Shown: in pieces, positions 46,011-58,823 of the stretch
Layout: each line of letters starts with the position of its first letter
Numbering within the stretch: the stretch's first letter is position 1
Source of the DNA: Sapria himalayana
Lineage: Eukaryota; Streptophyta; Magnoliopsida; Malpighiales; Rafflesiaceae
Direction of reading: 5' to 3'
Length of the DNA: 64,000 nucleotides
Assembly (NCBI GenBank): GCA_029783825.1
Contig: JAREIK010001723.1
Span: forward strand, 855,977 to 919,976
Notes under the pieces: generated by a model
Seen by the model: only the letters and a program-made list of their open reading frames with translations
Told to the model about the DNA's origin: nothing
The model's database searches: none
Program-made: the position numbers and the translations under genes

Positions 46011-47539
46011 AACATTGTATTGCTTAGTTTTTTAGGCTACTTCCTTAACTCCTCAAACTATGGTGCTATCATCCAATAAAGTGTCATGGCAGATGGTTAA
46101 GCATTTAATACTAGCTCAAATTTCTAATCTACTTCTCTTTTTAGTAATAACTTTTTAGGAAGTTAAAGTTTTATCTTTATTTTTCCAAGTTATATATATC
46201 ATGTAAGCCATCTCATTTTGTTTTACTCCTATAAATAATTGGATTGCCAAGATACTGATGATGCGTTATCTCATTTTTCATCTTATAGATATGGCACATT
46301 GACATTGAGTATTAACTATACATATACAATTGGCAAATAATACAAAGAGTACATTAACATAATTGAGAAATTTTAGTCTAATCACACAATCATAATCATT
46401 ATGAGAAATTACCTCAATAGGTTTAAATACTTTTCATATTCCAATTTGAATTTCAATCTCATGGATTTTTTTAATTGTTGAAACTTCTTTGAAGTTAATA
46501 GTTTTGATCCATACATTTCATTGGGTTATAATTAATTCTAGTTTCCATATAATATCCTCGAAAATAAAGATACTTAATGTCCCATTATCAATTAAAGGAG
46601 AAGCTTTATTATTAGTTAAAATATTTGAGAACACTAATCTCTTCCACTTACCATACTTCTTGGCCATGATAGAATTAAACATAATCAAGTCAAGTCTAGC
46701 AACCTTATATTTTGCATCATTTATCTTTTAGGAAATTGTGGAAAGTTTCTCTTAACTTTGACAATCATATATTCGTTCTAATCTATTGTATACAAAACAT
46801 GTTAATGATTCTAATCTGTTGCATATATAAGTGTGTGTGTCTGTGTGTCTGTGTGTCTAATTTATATATGTTTTTATATCTATAGAAATATTTCATTATG
46901 CTTGCAAATGATAATTTACATATGTCCCGAGTAGTTTTCTTGGTTTTGGCTATTGGAGGCTGCAGGTTCAAATCTCATGTTGCTCCTATTATAAGAATAA
47001 ATCATTTCATGATTTCCATTTGTGGGTAACTAAATAAAAAATTAAATTATATTTTTTTTTCTAAAATTAGGAGTGAAAAATCAAGCTAATAAATCTTAAT
47101 ACATCAAAACTTAATTATTTTTGAATCTAGTATAATTTTTTTTAATTATATATAATTTATTACACCAAAATTAATTAATTTAGAATTAAATATTATTTTT
47201 TTTAATTATGAAAATTTTGGTGTACACAAATATTTTGTGTTTGGTGCACCAAAACACAATTCTCCCAAATATTTATATCTTTACCCTATCTAAATATATT
47301 TTTAGCAAACATTTTCTAAGGTATAAAATATTTATTTTTTGTGATTTTTTCTATTTTTTGGAATCTGCCCAATTCACATCATTTTAAACAAAAAATCCAT
47401 AAGTAAACAGTATTTTCACTTGAAAATTTTTTTTTTTCAGAAACAGTAGATATATATGCAAAAACGCTAGACTATATATATTTTAATATATTACAACTAT
47501 ATACTTATATTTCAAAAACTATTTACTATAAGTTATACT

Positions 47540-47570
<31 letters not shown>

Positions 47571-47760
47571 ACAAATTTATACATACATATATGTATAGGT
47601 AAACAATTATATAAGTATATAATTGTGTGTGTGTGTGTGTGTTTATATATGTTAAACAAAATGTTTATATATGAAACAATATAAATGTATGTATACATAT
47701 TTAATTTAGCTAAACAATATATGTTAACCAAAATACATGTGTACATAGATATAATTTAAC

Positions 47761-47802
<42 letters not shown>

Positions 47803-49190
47803 TACATTAAACAATAAATCAATGTATGCATATGTTAAACTATATACATATAGTTTAACTTACTATTTAACATATTCAATAATATCTAACATATAGTTTT
47901 ATCATACACATTTTATATATTCTACTATATATATATATATCTATATCTATGTGGTGTGTGTGGTGTGGTGTGCGTAGTATGTGTGTTCACCGATATACTA
48001 CAATTAAAATTAGATCAAAAAGAAGTCATAAAAATCCTTACAAAAAGCCAGCATGTTCGGCCTTTGAAAAATATCAAATATGTCACAAATTATCATGATA
48101 AATTATAAACCCTTCTCAAACAACAAAACTTGAACAAGCCATTAATAAACACGAACCAACACATATTTCAATTGAAAGTTAAGTTATCTCCAATTGTATA
48201 TGTTCTAATTGATAACAAATTATCTGTCAATGTATTAGTCATAGTTATTTGAGGTAAAAAATACACCAGGATACAAAAATCTTTTAAAGTCTTAAGAGGC
48301 AAGATATGATTAAAATTTTTTTTTGTGAGACATATTTTATCTTATATATATATATATATATTATTTCACCATATATTATCTATAATTTTTATCTATTATA
48401 AAATATAATTAAATAAAATATATAAATCATCAAAATTTAGTATCATTAGTATATCTTATCAACACAAACATTAAAACTTTTAAAACAAAATAATAAAATT
48501 TTTAAAACAAAATAAATAAATTTCAATACTCCTATATATATAGATGTTTTATAATTAATAATTTTGAAATTTTTATAAGATCTGATGTGTTATATCTATG
48601 TAATTGGACACTCATCAAAAATTATTGATGATATAAAAATACTTATGATGTACTATAATAGTTCTAATTATCATTTAACAATATTTTTCTACATGTTAAA
48701 ATAATCCTATCATAACATATCACCATCACCATCAAAATGAATTTACTATATAATCAGAAACAACTGTCATATCCTACACCAAACAAAAAAATTATGTCTT
48801 ATTTTGTCATTAAAGAAGCATTCATATTTTAAACTCACTACCTCTACATCACCCATCAATAGTTTAATTAATACTAATTCACTAACAATGTTTATGCTAT
48901 TTTATATAGGAACCAACTTAACGATTAACCTTGGGAAAAAAAACATACCTTTTTCCCTCAAAGTCAACAATAAAAGACCAACACTAAAAACCAGTGGAAA
49001 CATAGAGGGCTATGATTAACTAACAGTTAATGACATTAGCACACCAGTTAACTAGCATATGCAATAGCAAATGCATGTTCCTTTTTTTTTCTTCTAATCA
49101 GAAGTCTCCGATCCAAAGAGACTGAAAAGAGTAGTAGATATGGAATCACGGCTCCTCAGGAAATAGGAACCGTTACAATAACAGTACAAT
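46010..49190. other. AT-rich stretch dominated by microsatellites
   Basis: 46010-46750 may be a further decayed part of the same gypsy element (protease/gag side), but I could not read a domain. Simple repeats: (TG)n-like at 46832-46857, (AC)n and (TA)n at about 47541-47570, (GT)n at about 47624-47642, (TA)n then (CA)n at about 47762-47802, TA/TG-rich at 47925-47985, (TA)n at 48345-48361. A palindromic 'tttggtgcaccaaa' lies near 47250-47263. No host gene seen. Confidence 0.45.
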
Positions 49191-49191
49191 A

Positions 49192-49459
49192 TTATTCATC
49201 TGATACTTTAAAAAATGTATAAGATAAGACCATATTGTTAATGCCAACCATTTTCGGATCTATTTCAAATTCAGGATCGATGTAAAAGAATACCTGCAAG
49301 AAATATTACAGGACAACAAAGTATCAAAGAAGACAATTAGACAGATACAAAAATCAAATAAAATCTAGCACTTCTCACGGGCATGTCAATTTGCTCTCCC
49401 GGAAGAAGGTGTTGCTCCTCAAAACAAAAGCATTGTATTTTGTTGAAGTAAATTCCAGC
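49192..49459 (-). CDS. COX11: Last two coding exons of cytochrome c oxidase assembly protein COX11 (partial)
   Basis: On the - strand, a 3' splice site 'tttatgcag' precedes an 81-bp exon (49459-49379): [20 protein letters not shown], then GEQIDMP. An 86-bp intron (49378-49294) with GTGAG donor and 'ttcttgcag' acceptor follows. The last exon (49293-49192) reads [20 protein letters not shown], then [13 protein letters not shown] and TAA. This is the conserved C-terminal half of COX11, including the CFCFEEQ copper-binding Cys-x-Cys motif. COX11 is an inner-mitochondrial-membrane copper chaperone that loads Cu(B) in subunit 1 of cytochrome oxidase. Phase is consistent across the intron and no stop or frameshift is seen. 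Upstream exons (targeting peptide, membrane segment, core) were not found to the right, where copia and hAT DNA begins by 50882. It is therefore either a real gene with a long intron or an orphaned fragment. Confidence 0.85.
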
Positions 49460-50880
49460 CTGCATAAACCCCAAATGATACACGCAATCACATTGATACA
49501 ACACCTTTCATGCTGTTTATAATAAAAAACAAACTTCATTTACGATGCACTGCCACTTTGCTCGAGGAATGGCAATTGGTTTTAGGGGGCATTGATATAG
49601 AGAGGATTTTGGTGAACTGGGGTTTTCCCATGGGATTGAGTTTTTGAGAATAGTTCAAGCTTTTTCTGAGGATAAAAAAGATGAAAGAAAAAAAGTCCAT
49701 TTAGCATATTTGACAGGCATCTGGAACAGCCTTAATAATGAATATGTATTGCATTTATGAAAGAAACTGGTGCCCCACCCCATTTTCTCATCTTTCAAAC
49801 ATAGGCGCTGATTTCTTACCGAAACCACACAGGATTCAACCACACCAATGTTCACATCTGCTTTAAGTACATGTTTGACACGAAAGCATTTCTGACCCAA
49901 GATTTTATGGAGCACACAAATATTATTCTTCTGGCAATTACTTGATGGATATTTTCTATCATGACAATATCATTCACAAACCATACTGTCATAAGATAGT
50001 CCAATTGGCAAAAGAACGCAATGAGGTGCTGAGCCAAACCCAAACCTTGGTTCAGGAGCATTACTCACCTTGAGTTCATGGGAGAGTGAGCACCACAGAA
50101 AAAACTCACCTCTATCAAAATTAGCACGAGACCATTTAATAAACAACCTTGACATAAAAATCACAATGATAGAAACAGAGTGAAAAATCAACTTAGTATA
50201 ATCAACATGTACATTTGTATCCAGTGCACAAAGCTCCTGCTCGATATGAGATACGAGAGAAACAAGTATTTCAAAAAATTACCACCAATAAATCAATGAG
50301 CTTACGTTTGATTATCTCGAACCTGAAACTTGTCATTTCTGGATGAAAACACAACCACCAAGTCATGATCTCCATTAATTTTGATTTAATCAAAACATCA
50401 CAAGTCACTAATAGTGAATACTAGATTAAGACAAGGTACAGCCTATTTGGTTCCAAAATGAATACTAAACCTAAATTCAATAATTATTGTGAAAAATTCA
50501 AGAACTAAGACAATGATGACAATTTCAAGAATTCACGTTTCACAATATATTCTGCTGGCTTGGTAAAAATTAATTATTCTATAATTTTATAGAATAATTT
50601 CACAGGCAACTTGAATTGCAATTATTCAAAGTTAATTATTAAATTTTGAACTCAAAAAAAAAAAATTTTATCCTATAAATGTAACCTTGTGAGAACTCAA
50701 TATACATTTGAATTCATTCATTACAATATATAGAATAATAAATAACTACTCTTATTATCTTTTTACTTTTATGGCATCTGAGATCAGTTTATATATTTGT
50801 TGTGGAAAATACAAATTAATATTGGTTTTTTGTCAAGTTATAGTTTTTTTGAATCTTTTTTATATGCTACAATGTTACTG
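49460..50880. other. GC-moderate region upstream of the COX11 exons, then AT-rich
   Basis: 49460-50300 has a more balanced base composition than the transposon-rich flanks and may be COX11 intron or other genic DNA. A - strand open stretch (49655-49915) with a possible donor near 49818 is unrecognised and does not match COX11. 50300-50880 is AT-rich with nothing recognised. Confidence 0.35.
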
Positions 50881-50881
50881 T

Positions 50882-52185
50882 GTAGTATAACAAGATAGAA
50901 AAATTCACATTGTTAATCAAAATCATAATTGTACAAAGATTCTTAATCAATTATATATAACAATGACAAGTCAATAGTACAATCTACAAATTGAGTGCAT
51001 GTATCATAAACATAAATAATATCAAAAATAAAAGACTGAAATACCCCCTAACAAATTCATGCATGAATATTAAAAATATCAAACTTGAAAAAAAATATAT
51101 AGATTGGAGATCATGAATTCATGCAATATATCTTTAGATCTTCATAAATATGTCAGATGACCAACATGTTGAACAAATATAAGTTGTGACAAATGTTTAA
51201 TCATGAATTCCTAATAAATATGAATTCTTAATCAAAATTCATGCATAAATATAGATTGAAAAAAATATTTAGATCTTCATAAATGTGTCAGATGACAAAC
51301 ATGTTGAACAGATATAAGTTATGACATAAGTTTAATCATGAATTTTCTCTAAAAAATAAATAATATACCTTTGTGTTTTATCCATCCGTAAAATATTAGA
51401 TTGAAAATTATACGTCTCATTATTTTACCATCATAATAAAGAAAAGTGATTTAAAAAATAATCTCCTCAAATAAATACATGATGCAAAGAATCACACATA
51501 ATATAATAGTAATTAATAAGTAATTTGTCTTTGCACCAAATCCAAAGATTATAGTTTGTCTATTATTTTTTTTATAAAATAAAATTACTTCTTATAAAAA
51601 TATAGTAATTTATAGTAGATTTCATGCATGAATATCCAAGGCATATAGCCTAAATGACGACACAATATCTCTATTAGCTTAATCCCAAAAAAAATTGGAA
51701 CAATATTAAAATCTTTAATTTAAAACTATGATCGAAAGTATAAATAAATAAAAAAATAGTAAAAAATAATAAAATATAATAAAAAAATAAATAAACAAAA
51801 TATATAAAACTATGATCGAAAGTAATTCATAAGTTTTATAATTCATAACTCAATATTTCACATAATAAATAATATTATATATACATATGATCAACAAATA
51901 GTTACTTTATATACATCTCAATATTATCATGAAAAAAATTATTCATGTCAAATTAATTTATCATTCATTTATGAGAAGCTAAAAGAGATATAAGTATCCA
52001 AAATAAAACTATCTTAGCAACTAAAAAAAAACATATAATGATAATTAATTCTAAATGAATGAAAAAATTTTCTAACAACAAATCTCATATTTAAGTGATT
52101 TACCATACTATGAGAACTAGTATTTATGAATAATACTCGCCCACAATCAGGACTTCCCAAATATCATAGTATTAATTTCTAAATA
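50882..52185 (-). repeat. 3' LTR of the copia remnant, with a 135-bp internal duplication
   Basis: Matches the right LTR at both ends but is longer. Part of the excess is a tandem duplication: the block starting 'tagatcttcataaat.tgtcagatga' occurs at 51135 and 51270 and continues through 'acatgttgaaca.atataagtt.tgac' and 'gtttaatcatgaatt' each time. The right boundary is approximate. Confidence 0.55.
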
Positions 52186-52379
52186 GTATTTGAATGACAC
52201 TTATCTTTTTCATTAGAATAAAAATTCAATATCATACCACTATTGAAGGAAACAATAAAAAATATAAAACAATATGAATATACTAAAATATGCGAGATAA
52301 GATATTGGGTATAACTCATTTGTTTCTTCAAAAAAATAATTAACATATCAACATCAAGAGAATTTTTTTTATTCAACAT

Positions 52380-53600
52380 CAAGAAAGTTGACTACAAGAT
52401 TTTTCAATTTATACTAGTAGAAGAGAACTTGCTTAACCTACTCGAGACAAAGAGAAATCATTCGACAATACCAAAAATCTAGTAGCCAATTCTTCTAATC
52501 TAATTTTACAATTGTTCTCATAAAAAAATAAAAGGGTATCCACTTTTCTAAGTATAAACATGAAAATCTTGGTGGTTCAATCTTCCTATTTCAACATCAT
52601 TTGAACTTGGGATTGGAATGTGTTTCGAAGCTACTACCTCATCTAGTCTATGAAATTATTCCTTTTCAAAGGAAACTTCTATTTCTCTATAAAAAATAGA
52701 ATAAATTTGTCAGAACTTATTAATATATATGATGATTTAATATAAGAGTTACCATGATATAATACAATAAATTCAAAAATAACTAGAATGATAATCCCTC
52801 CTAGTTAGAGACCCAATAAAAATTATAAAAGAGTGACAAGTAAAAAAATTGAAGTGAAACACCTGAAAAATAATATGGTCAATACTCCTCAAAGATAAAG
52901 TCATGATTAAAAAAGATAATAACATTTACTAATAATCTATTTGTCCAAGGAAAATAACACTTTTTTTTTGAGAACTAAAGTGACCAAAAAAATCATTCTT
53001 GATCATAACTTATCACTTCCTAAAAAGAAATCATGAACAAAAACACATACTCCAAAAGAATTGAAAAAATAAACTAAATATCTCTTATTAGCATGACCTG
53101 AAAAAACAAATAATAAAAAATGACAGAAAAATATTCAATTAATTAAGTACTTAATGATTAACATTGTATTATCCTTTCAATAATTCCCTTTTAAGGAGGT
53201 ATAATAGCACAATAAATCTAGTGAATAATTTTATTATAAATAAAATAAGTATTAAAATTATCAGAAATATATTTCTAAAATATTACTATTACTTCTAATT
53301 TAATATTTTTATTAAAAATTTTTCAATTTCTTCTTTAAAATAATTTAAAATTAAAAAAATTTTAAAACAAGTATCAAAAGAGAAGAAAATCAAATATAAC
53401 AAGTATAATCATCAATAAATATGATAAAGTATTTAAAGTAATCATGTATCATCTCAATTAAGTTCTCAAATATTTAAATGAATCAGATCAAATATTTTTT
53501 TTACTCATTATTCTATCAAGCATGATAAAAAACTTTGGTATGATTTCCTATTTAACAAGCTTCAATCAATTCTATAGATATTTTTTAAACAACAATACAA
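52380..53600 (-). pseudogene. Copia integrase remnant
   Basis: On the - strand: IGNHTKVFYHA, YLI (stop) FI...LIEMIHDYFKYFIIFIDDYT (53560-53405; family 'H.DVWGP......KYFVTFIDDYTR'), and downstream FNSFGVCVFVHDFFLGSDKL and LVTLVLKKKVLFSL (53060-52930; family 'VFGC.CFV.D......KL..RS..C.FLGYS..QKGY.C'), then a VLTILFF-like block (family 'DVTFFE'). The region between is heavily decayed. The RT that should follow is absent before the left LTR. Confidence 0.6.
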
Positions 53601-54113
53601 AATATTTAGCTTAGTTAGATAAATAACCAAGTTTAGAATATACCAGCAAATAGTCAATGATGCTCAAGCATCAGGTATTTTTCATAACAATTAAGAAGAA
53701 AACATAAAATCATCATGCCCATAATCAAAGAACAACTCACAAAAAATAATTTAATCAAAACCTAATTAATAAATAAAACTCGAGACATCTCTCGAGTATC
53801 AACTAGGTACCTGCTTGCCTTGTCCATATAAATACTGAAGTCTGAGAAATTTTAAATTTTTTCACAAGTATACATAGCAACAAGTAAAGCCCTACACTGT
53901 CACCTACACTCACTGCACAACACATATAATGGCTACTGCACACACAATGCCATTGTATGACTATCAACAGCACCCAATATCAGCACTACACATACAAACA
54001 ACACACCTCATTGCATACCACCTGTGTTGCACGGACACGGCTTGGAAGCACCGTGTCCGCGTGTCGGACACCTGGACACGCGGACACGGGTCGGACACGC
54101 GTCGGATACGTGT

Positions 54114-54173
54114 CCGATACGCCACGTGGCGTATCGGAAACGAATCCGACTGAGATACGCCACGTGGCGTATC
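54114..54173. promoter_or_regulatory. Two perfect G-box palindromes in the 5' subterminal region of hAT B
   Basis: A 24-bp perfect palindrome at 54114-54137 (core gatacgccacgtggcgtatc) and a second perfect 20-bp copy at 54154-54173. Both are centred on CACGTG, about 100 and 140 bp from the 5' end, and kept in both A and B. They stand within dense 'ggacacg' and 'ggatacg' motifs. Role inferred: transposase binding and/or promoter element. Confidence 0.65.
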
Positions 54174-54564
54174 GGATACGCGTCGGAGACGTATCCGACG
54201 AGTTTTCCGGTGAACATCCATTTACCTCCCGACGCATCTTTACCTACCAACGCGTCTTCTACCAACCACAACATTTTTGAAGTCTAACGCGTCGGAAATA
54301 CCCCATTTATTAAGAATTACTCTTACATCTCCATCGAATTGAGGAGCACACCGCCGACAGTGAGGAGCACGCCGCCGATCCGCCGACTATACCTAAGGTA
54401 AGAATTTAAATCTATATCTAGAACGGAGAGTTCGAAAATCAAAAAATCAGGAGGGGGAGAGTTCGAAAATTGAAAATCGAGAGGGGGGGGGGGGTTTCGG
54501 GAGGGGGGTTCGGTGGGGGGGTTTCGGGAGGGATTTTCGGGAGGGAGGGGTGGGAAAGGGGTTT

Positions 54565-54685
54565 TCGGGAGGGGGGGAAAGTTTCTGTATGGGAGAGGGG
54601 GGGAAAGCTTCTGTGCGGGGGAGGGGGGGAAGTTTCTGTGCGGGGGAGGGGGGAAAGTTTCTGTGCGGGGGAGGGGGGGAAAGAT
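54565..54685. repeat. Minisatellite in the 5' leader of hAT B (four units)
   Basis: Same ~25-bp 'gtttctgtgcgggggagggggg' unit as in element A, here four copies, preceded by a G-rich run from 54481. The copy-number difference against A (six) shows rapid change since the two diverged. Confidence 0.85.
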
Positions 54686-56699
54686 TAAAATACTGTATTT
54701 TATTTTAAAAGTATTTAAAATAAAAAACAGAATTTTAGAGGTTTAATTTTATTTTAAATTATTTTAAAAAACAGAATTTTAAATTATTTTAAAATACGGT
54801 ATTTAAAATATATGTTAGAGGGAGTTAGAAGCTGTAACGGGAGGGGGCAGGGGTTAGAGGGCTTAAATATATTTTTTTTTTATTTTAATTATTATTGTTT
54901 GTATAATATATATACAAAATATAATAAATAAATAATTTATTTTATTTTTAAATACATAATTTTAAGAATAATAATAAATATGCAATATTAAAATATGGAA
55001 TATTTAAATATGAATACTCTTGTTAAGTTGTTAGTATGTATTATGTAATTGTAATATTTAGTAATATATAATATGTAAGTATAATAGTTTTTGTTATATA
55101 ATTTATTTAAAATAAATTATTATTTTATGAAAATAATAAAAATATAATGAAAAATGTAATAAATTATTGATGGAGAAAAAAAAATAAGATTAAATTAATT
55201 TTGAATTAATATAGATTATTTAAAATGCATAATTTTTTTTTCATGCAGAATTATATAATAAAATGAGTTGTAATTCTGAGCCTTCAAGTAATCAAGAAAA
55301 TATTCAAGATGTTGATGATAATGCTCCATTATGGAAATATGTCACGGAAGATGCAAATTTAGATAAAGGAAAAGGGGGAGGAAATGTTACTTTTCAATGT
55401 AATTTTTATAGACAAATATATAGAGGATCATATTATAGAGTCAAGGCTCACTTGTTAAAAATTAAAGGGGCTAGGATTGCATCATGTACTAAAGTAACAA
55501 ATCAAAATTTGATTGAGATGCGAAGGATGATGGAGGAATCTGAACAGAGAATGAAAAAATCTAATCCTAAGTTAGTTTCTTTACCCACATTAAGTATTGC
55601 TGATTCTTTTTTTGAGAATTCCTCTTCTAGTGCTAATCCTATTGATCTAAAAAAGAGAAAGGGAACTATGGGATCAATTGAAAATGCATTCAAAATTGGT
55701 GCACGTGAATTAGTTGACAGTGAGATAGCTAGGCTGTTTTATTCTGGAGGGTTGTCTTTTCAATTAGCTAGAAATCCTTATTATGCACGTGCCTTTAAAA
55801 GTGCAAGTCAACTACCATGTTATGTCCCACCAAGCTATAATACATTAAGAACAACATTATTGCAGAAAGAGAAGAGTAATATTGATAATCTATTAGAACC
55901 AATCAAGAAGACTTGGAATGAGAAAGGAGTGAGCATTTGTAGTGATGGATGGTCAGATGCTCAAAGAAGACCACTTATTAATATCATGGCTAGAGGTGTC
56001 AAACGGGCCGGCCCAGCACGGCACGGTATTTTAAAGTCGGGCACGGCACGGCCCGTGGGCACGGTTCGGCCGTGCCGTGCCCGGCCCGCTCGGGCACGTT
56101 TGCTCAACCGGGGTCCGGGTCCCGGGAGCCAAGAGGCAACAACAACACGCAACCGGCAACACTATTGCCGGTTGCGTGTTGCAACAGCCAAGCACGGGCA
56201 CGGGCGCACGGCCCGTGCTTGGCACTTGGCACTTTGACATGGCACAATAAAAAAAAATTTTTTTTTTTTAAAATTTTTTTATTATTTTTCTGTTTATCTT
56301 TATTTAAGTTTATGTAATAAATAAAAAATAAAATTTTTTGTAAAAAATATTACATTTAAAATTAAATGTAAGTATGTAAAAAAAAAATTAGAAAATTTAT
56401 TTTTTTTTTCAATTAAGTTTAGCATTTTTTAATATTATAATGTATTAATTAAATATTAAGATTTAAGTTAATAAATTTTAAAATAATATTTAAATCTTAA
56501 ATTAATAATTAAATACATTAAGTTAGTAAAAATTTTAATTAAAAAAAATTTAAACTACGCAAATAAAAATTACCATTCATGCTTTTGAAACCAAAACTCC
56601 GAAAAAAAAAGTATAAGTTTCAACTTCAACACAACGTATAATACAAAGTACAAACAAAGCGTATAAAAAAAAATATCGAAAAAAAAGAGCAGATGAGCA

Positions 56700-58823
56700 T
56701 CAATCGTCAAGCGGCATATAATGAGAATCATCAGCCGCAACATCAAGATCAGTATCATATGGGTCATCATCATCGGCAATCAGCTTCTCCGCCATCATAG
56801 TGGATGTGGATGCGACTGCAGTGTCTGTCATAGTCCCAGCTTCAGCACGATCACTGATGCTAAATCTCGATTCCTCTCAATCCTTCAAACATGCCAAAGC
56901 CTCAACCATATCTGGACGTAATCTCAATCTCCTATCCGAAATCATGTTCACTGCAACAGAAAAAGTAGACTCCGATGCTACGCTTGACACCGGAGGAGTC
57001 AGTAGATCCCGTGCCATCCTAGATAGCACGGGATAGGCGGACTCATATGATTTCCACCACTGTAATAAATCAAGATTCTTATTGTCAGAAGGTGATAGGA
57101 TTGAGCAGTAATCGGTATCTAAGTACCGAGACAGCTCGCTCCTATGTGAAGGTCCACCCCTACGTTTCCCCCTCGCTAGGTTAATGGAATAAGCGTCATC
57201 TCCGAACAAGGTATCAGTGTCCGTACTCACAGTCTCAACACCACCACCACCATACCTAGTATCGTAGTATGTATATAAGTCTGTCAACTTCTCGTAAATG
57301 AACCCTTCAGGTGGCTCTTCCAGGTTCATGCACGAGGAAATGAAAGTCAGGGTGTTTTCAACCCCATCCACCTTAGCCCTAGGGTCCATGCATGCTGCGA
57401 GGCAATAAAGAGATGGAATGGTGGACCAGTACTTCAGGTACTTGGTCTCCATCTCTGCAACCATATGGGTGAGCGTCGGGTCCGCTCGATACATCCTAAA
57501 CATGCTACTAATGTTGCATATGCAACGGAGTGCAATGCAAGTGGTGGGCGTATAAACCGACGAACACATGTTCGTCGTGTCATAAAATATCTTCAGGAAT
57601 TTCATAAATGAAATTCCTGAATCCCAGTCAGTGTCGTCAACAATAAGTTCGTCACTCTTACTATTGACGTAGTCGGATATCACGTGTTCGTATCCAACAC
57701 ATGATTCCAACATCAGGTACGTGTAATTCCAACGATGTCTCACATCAGATTGGAATTTCTTCTTCTTAAGATTCGCAGACAAACATAGATTACCAAACTC
57801 TTGTAGTCTGCGAGGAGTGCGAATATACTTGAGTGCATTGCGTATATTTTCCAACGCAGGGGAACACACCTTCATACCCGCTTGAACTATCAGGTTAATA
57901 ACATGACACATGCATCTGACATGAAATATCTCTCCTAAAGGTGCGTCTCTAATATTCCTAACAAACATATTGATCGCTACTCCATTATTCGCAGCATTAT
58001 CGAAAGTGACACTAAAAATTTTATTTTAAATTTTATATTCCCTAAATATTTTCATCATACACTCAAAAATGGCCGGGCCATCATGAGGATGAAGAATCTC
58101 TGTGAATCCTAATATATTTTTATTTATTGTCCAGTTTGAATCGACATAATGACTAGTGATACATGCATAAGAAGAATCATCGTGACATGTCCATATATCG
58201 GACGTCACGGACACCACTCCACTAAATGCCAAAAATTCCTTAATTATTTTTTATTTTTCAAACTTATATATCTTTAGTATGTCACTCCTAGATGTGGACC
58301 TAGGAATCATACGATAGGATGGCTGAAAATAAGTCTGCATGATGCGCACTACCCTCGGATCTTCCGAAAATCTGATCGGAAAACCCATCAATGTGATGAG
58401 CCTGGCCATGCCGTCCCTACCCAACTCGCTGGAGTATACGAAGGGAGTAATCTTTGAGACTGAACTCGATCCAGTCTCAAAAAATGTAGTGCCAAGTTGG
58501 GTTTGCCTAAGATCTAACGGTCCATGTTTTTTGGAGCATATTTCAGCATGCCTCTTTAGGTGCCCAGTCCCACATGTACTCTTGCATGTTAAAAGTCGCA
58601 TACAATATTTGCACTGTGCCATTTCATGTTCCTCACCCCTAACATCTAATTGTGTTATTATTTTAAAATGTGTCCAAACTACAGAAGTCCTCCTAGTTTT
58701 TTGTTTTTTAGAACTTTGGGCTGAGATGACAGGAGAAACCAAAGTTTCAGGAGCCACAGACGTTTGTGTAACACTAACATTTTCATTTTCAAAATTTAAA
58801 TTTGTGTTAGGTGAATTTGTCAT
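56700..58823 (-). pseudogene. hAT transposase of element C, one frame with three stops
   Basis: From ATG at 58823 one reading frame runs 707 codons without any frameshift to TGA at 56700-56702. It is broken by TAA at 58251-58253, TAA at 58026-58028 and TGA at 56877-56879. Domains: BED zinc finger (C71, C74, H88, H92) near residues 45-96; VTSDIWTC with the first catalytic Asp; TFDNAANNG with the second; HVRCMCHVINLIVQAG, a conserved block; C-terminal dimerisation block WWKSYESAYPVLSRMARDLL, then VSSVASESTFS with the catalytic Glu. The third stop replaces the Trp of the family's 'CLKDW', and about 58 further codons rich in Asp stay open. A length of 707 is normal. Alternative: one stop removed by an intron, but no convincing splice sites were seen. 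Confidence 0.88.

Noticed and set aside
49655..49915. Additional upstream COX11 exon
   Set aside because: The open minus-strand stretch does not read as any COX11 block that should precede the AGIYFNKIQ exon.
55991..56237. C-terminal Arg-rich tail on the transposase frame that starts at 55263
   Set aside because: It is read-through into the end of inserted element C, not an evolved domain.
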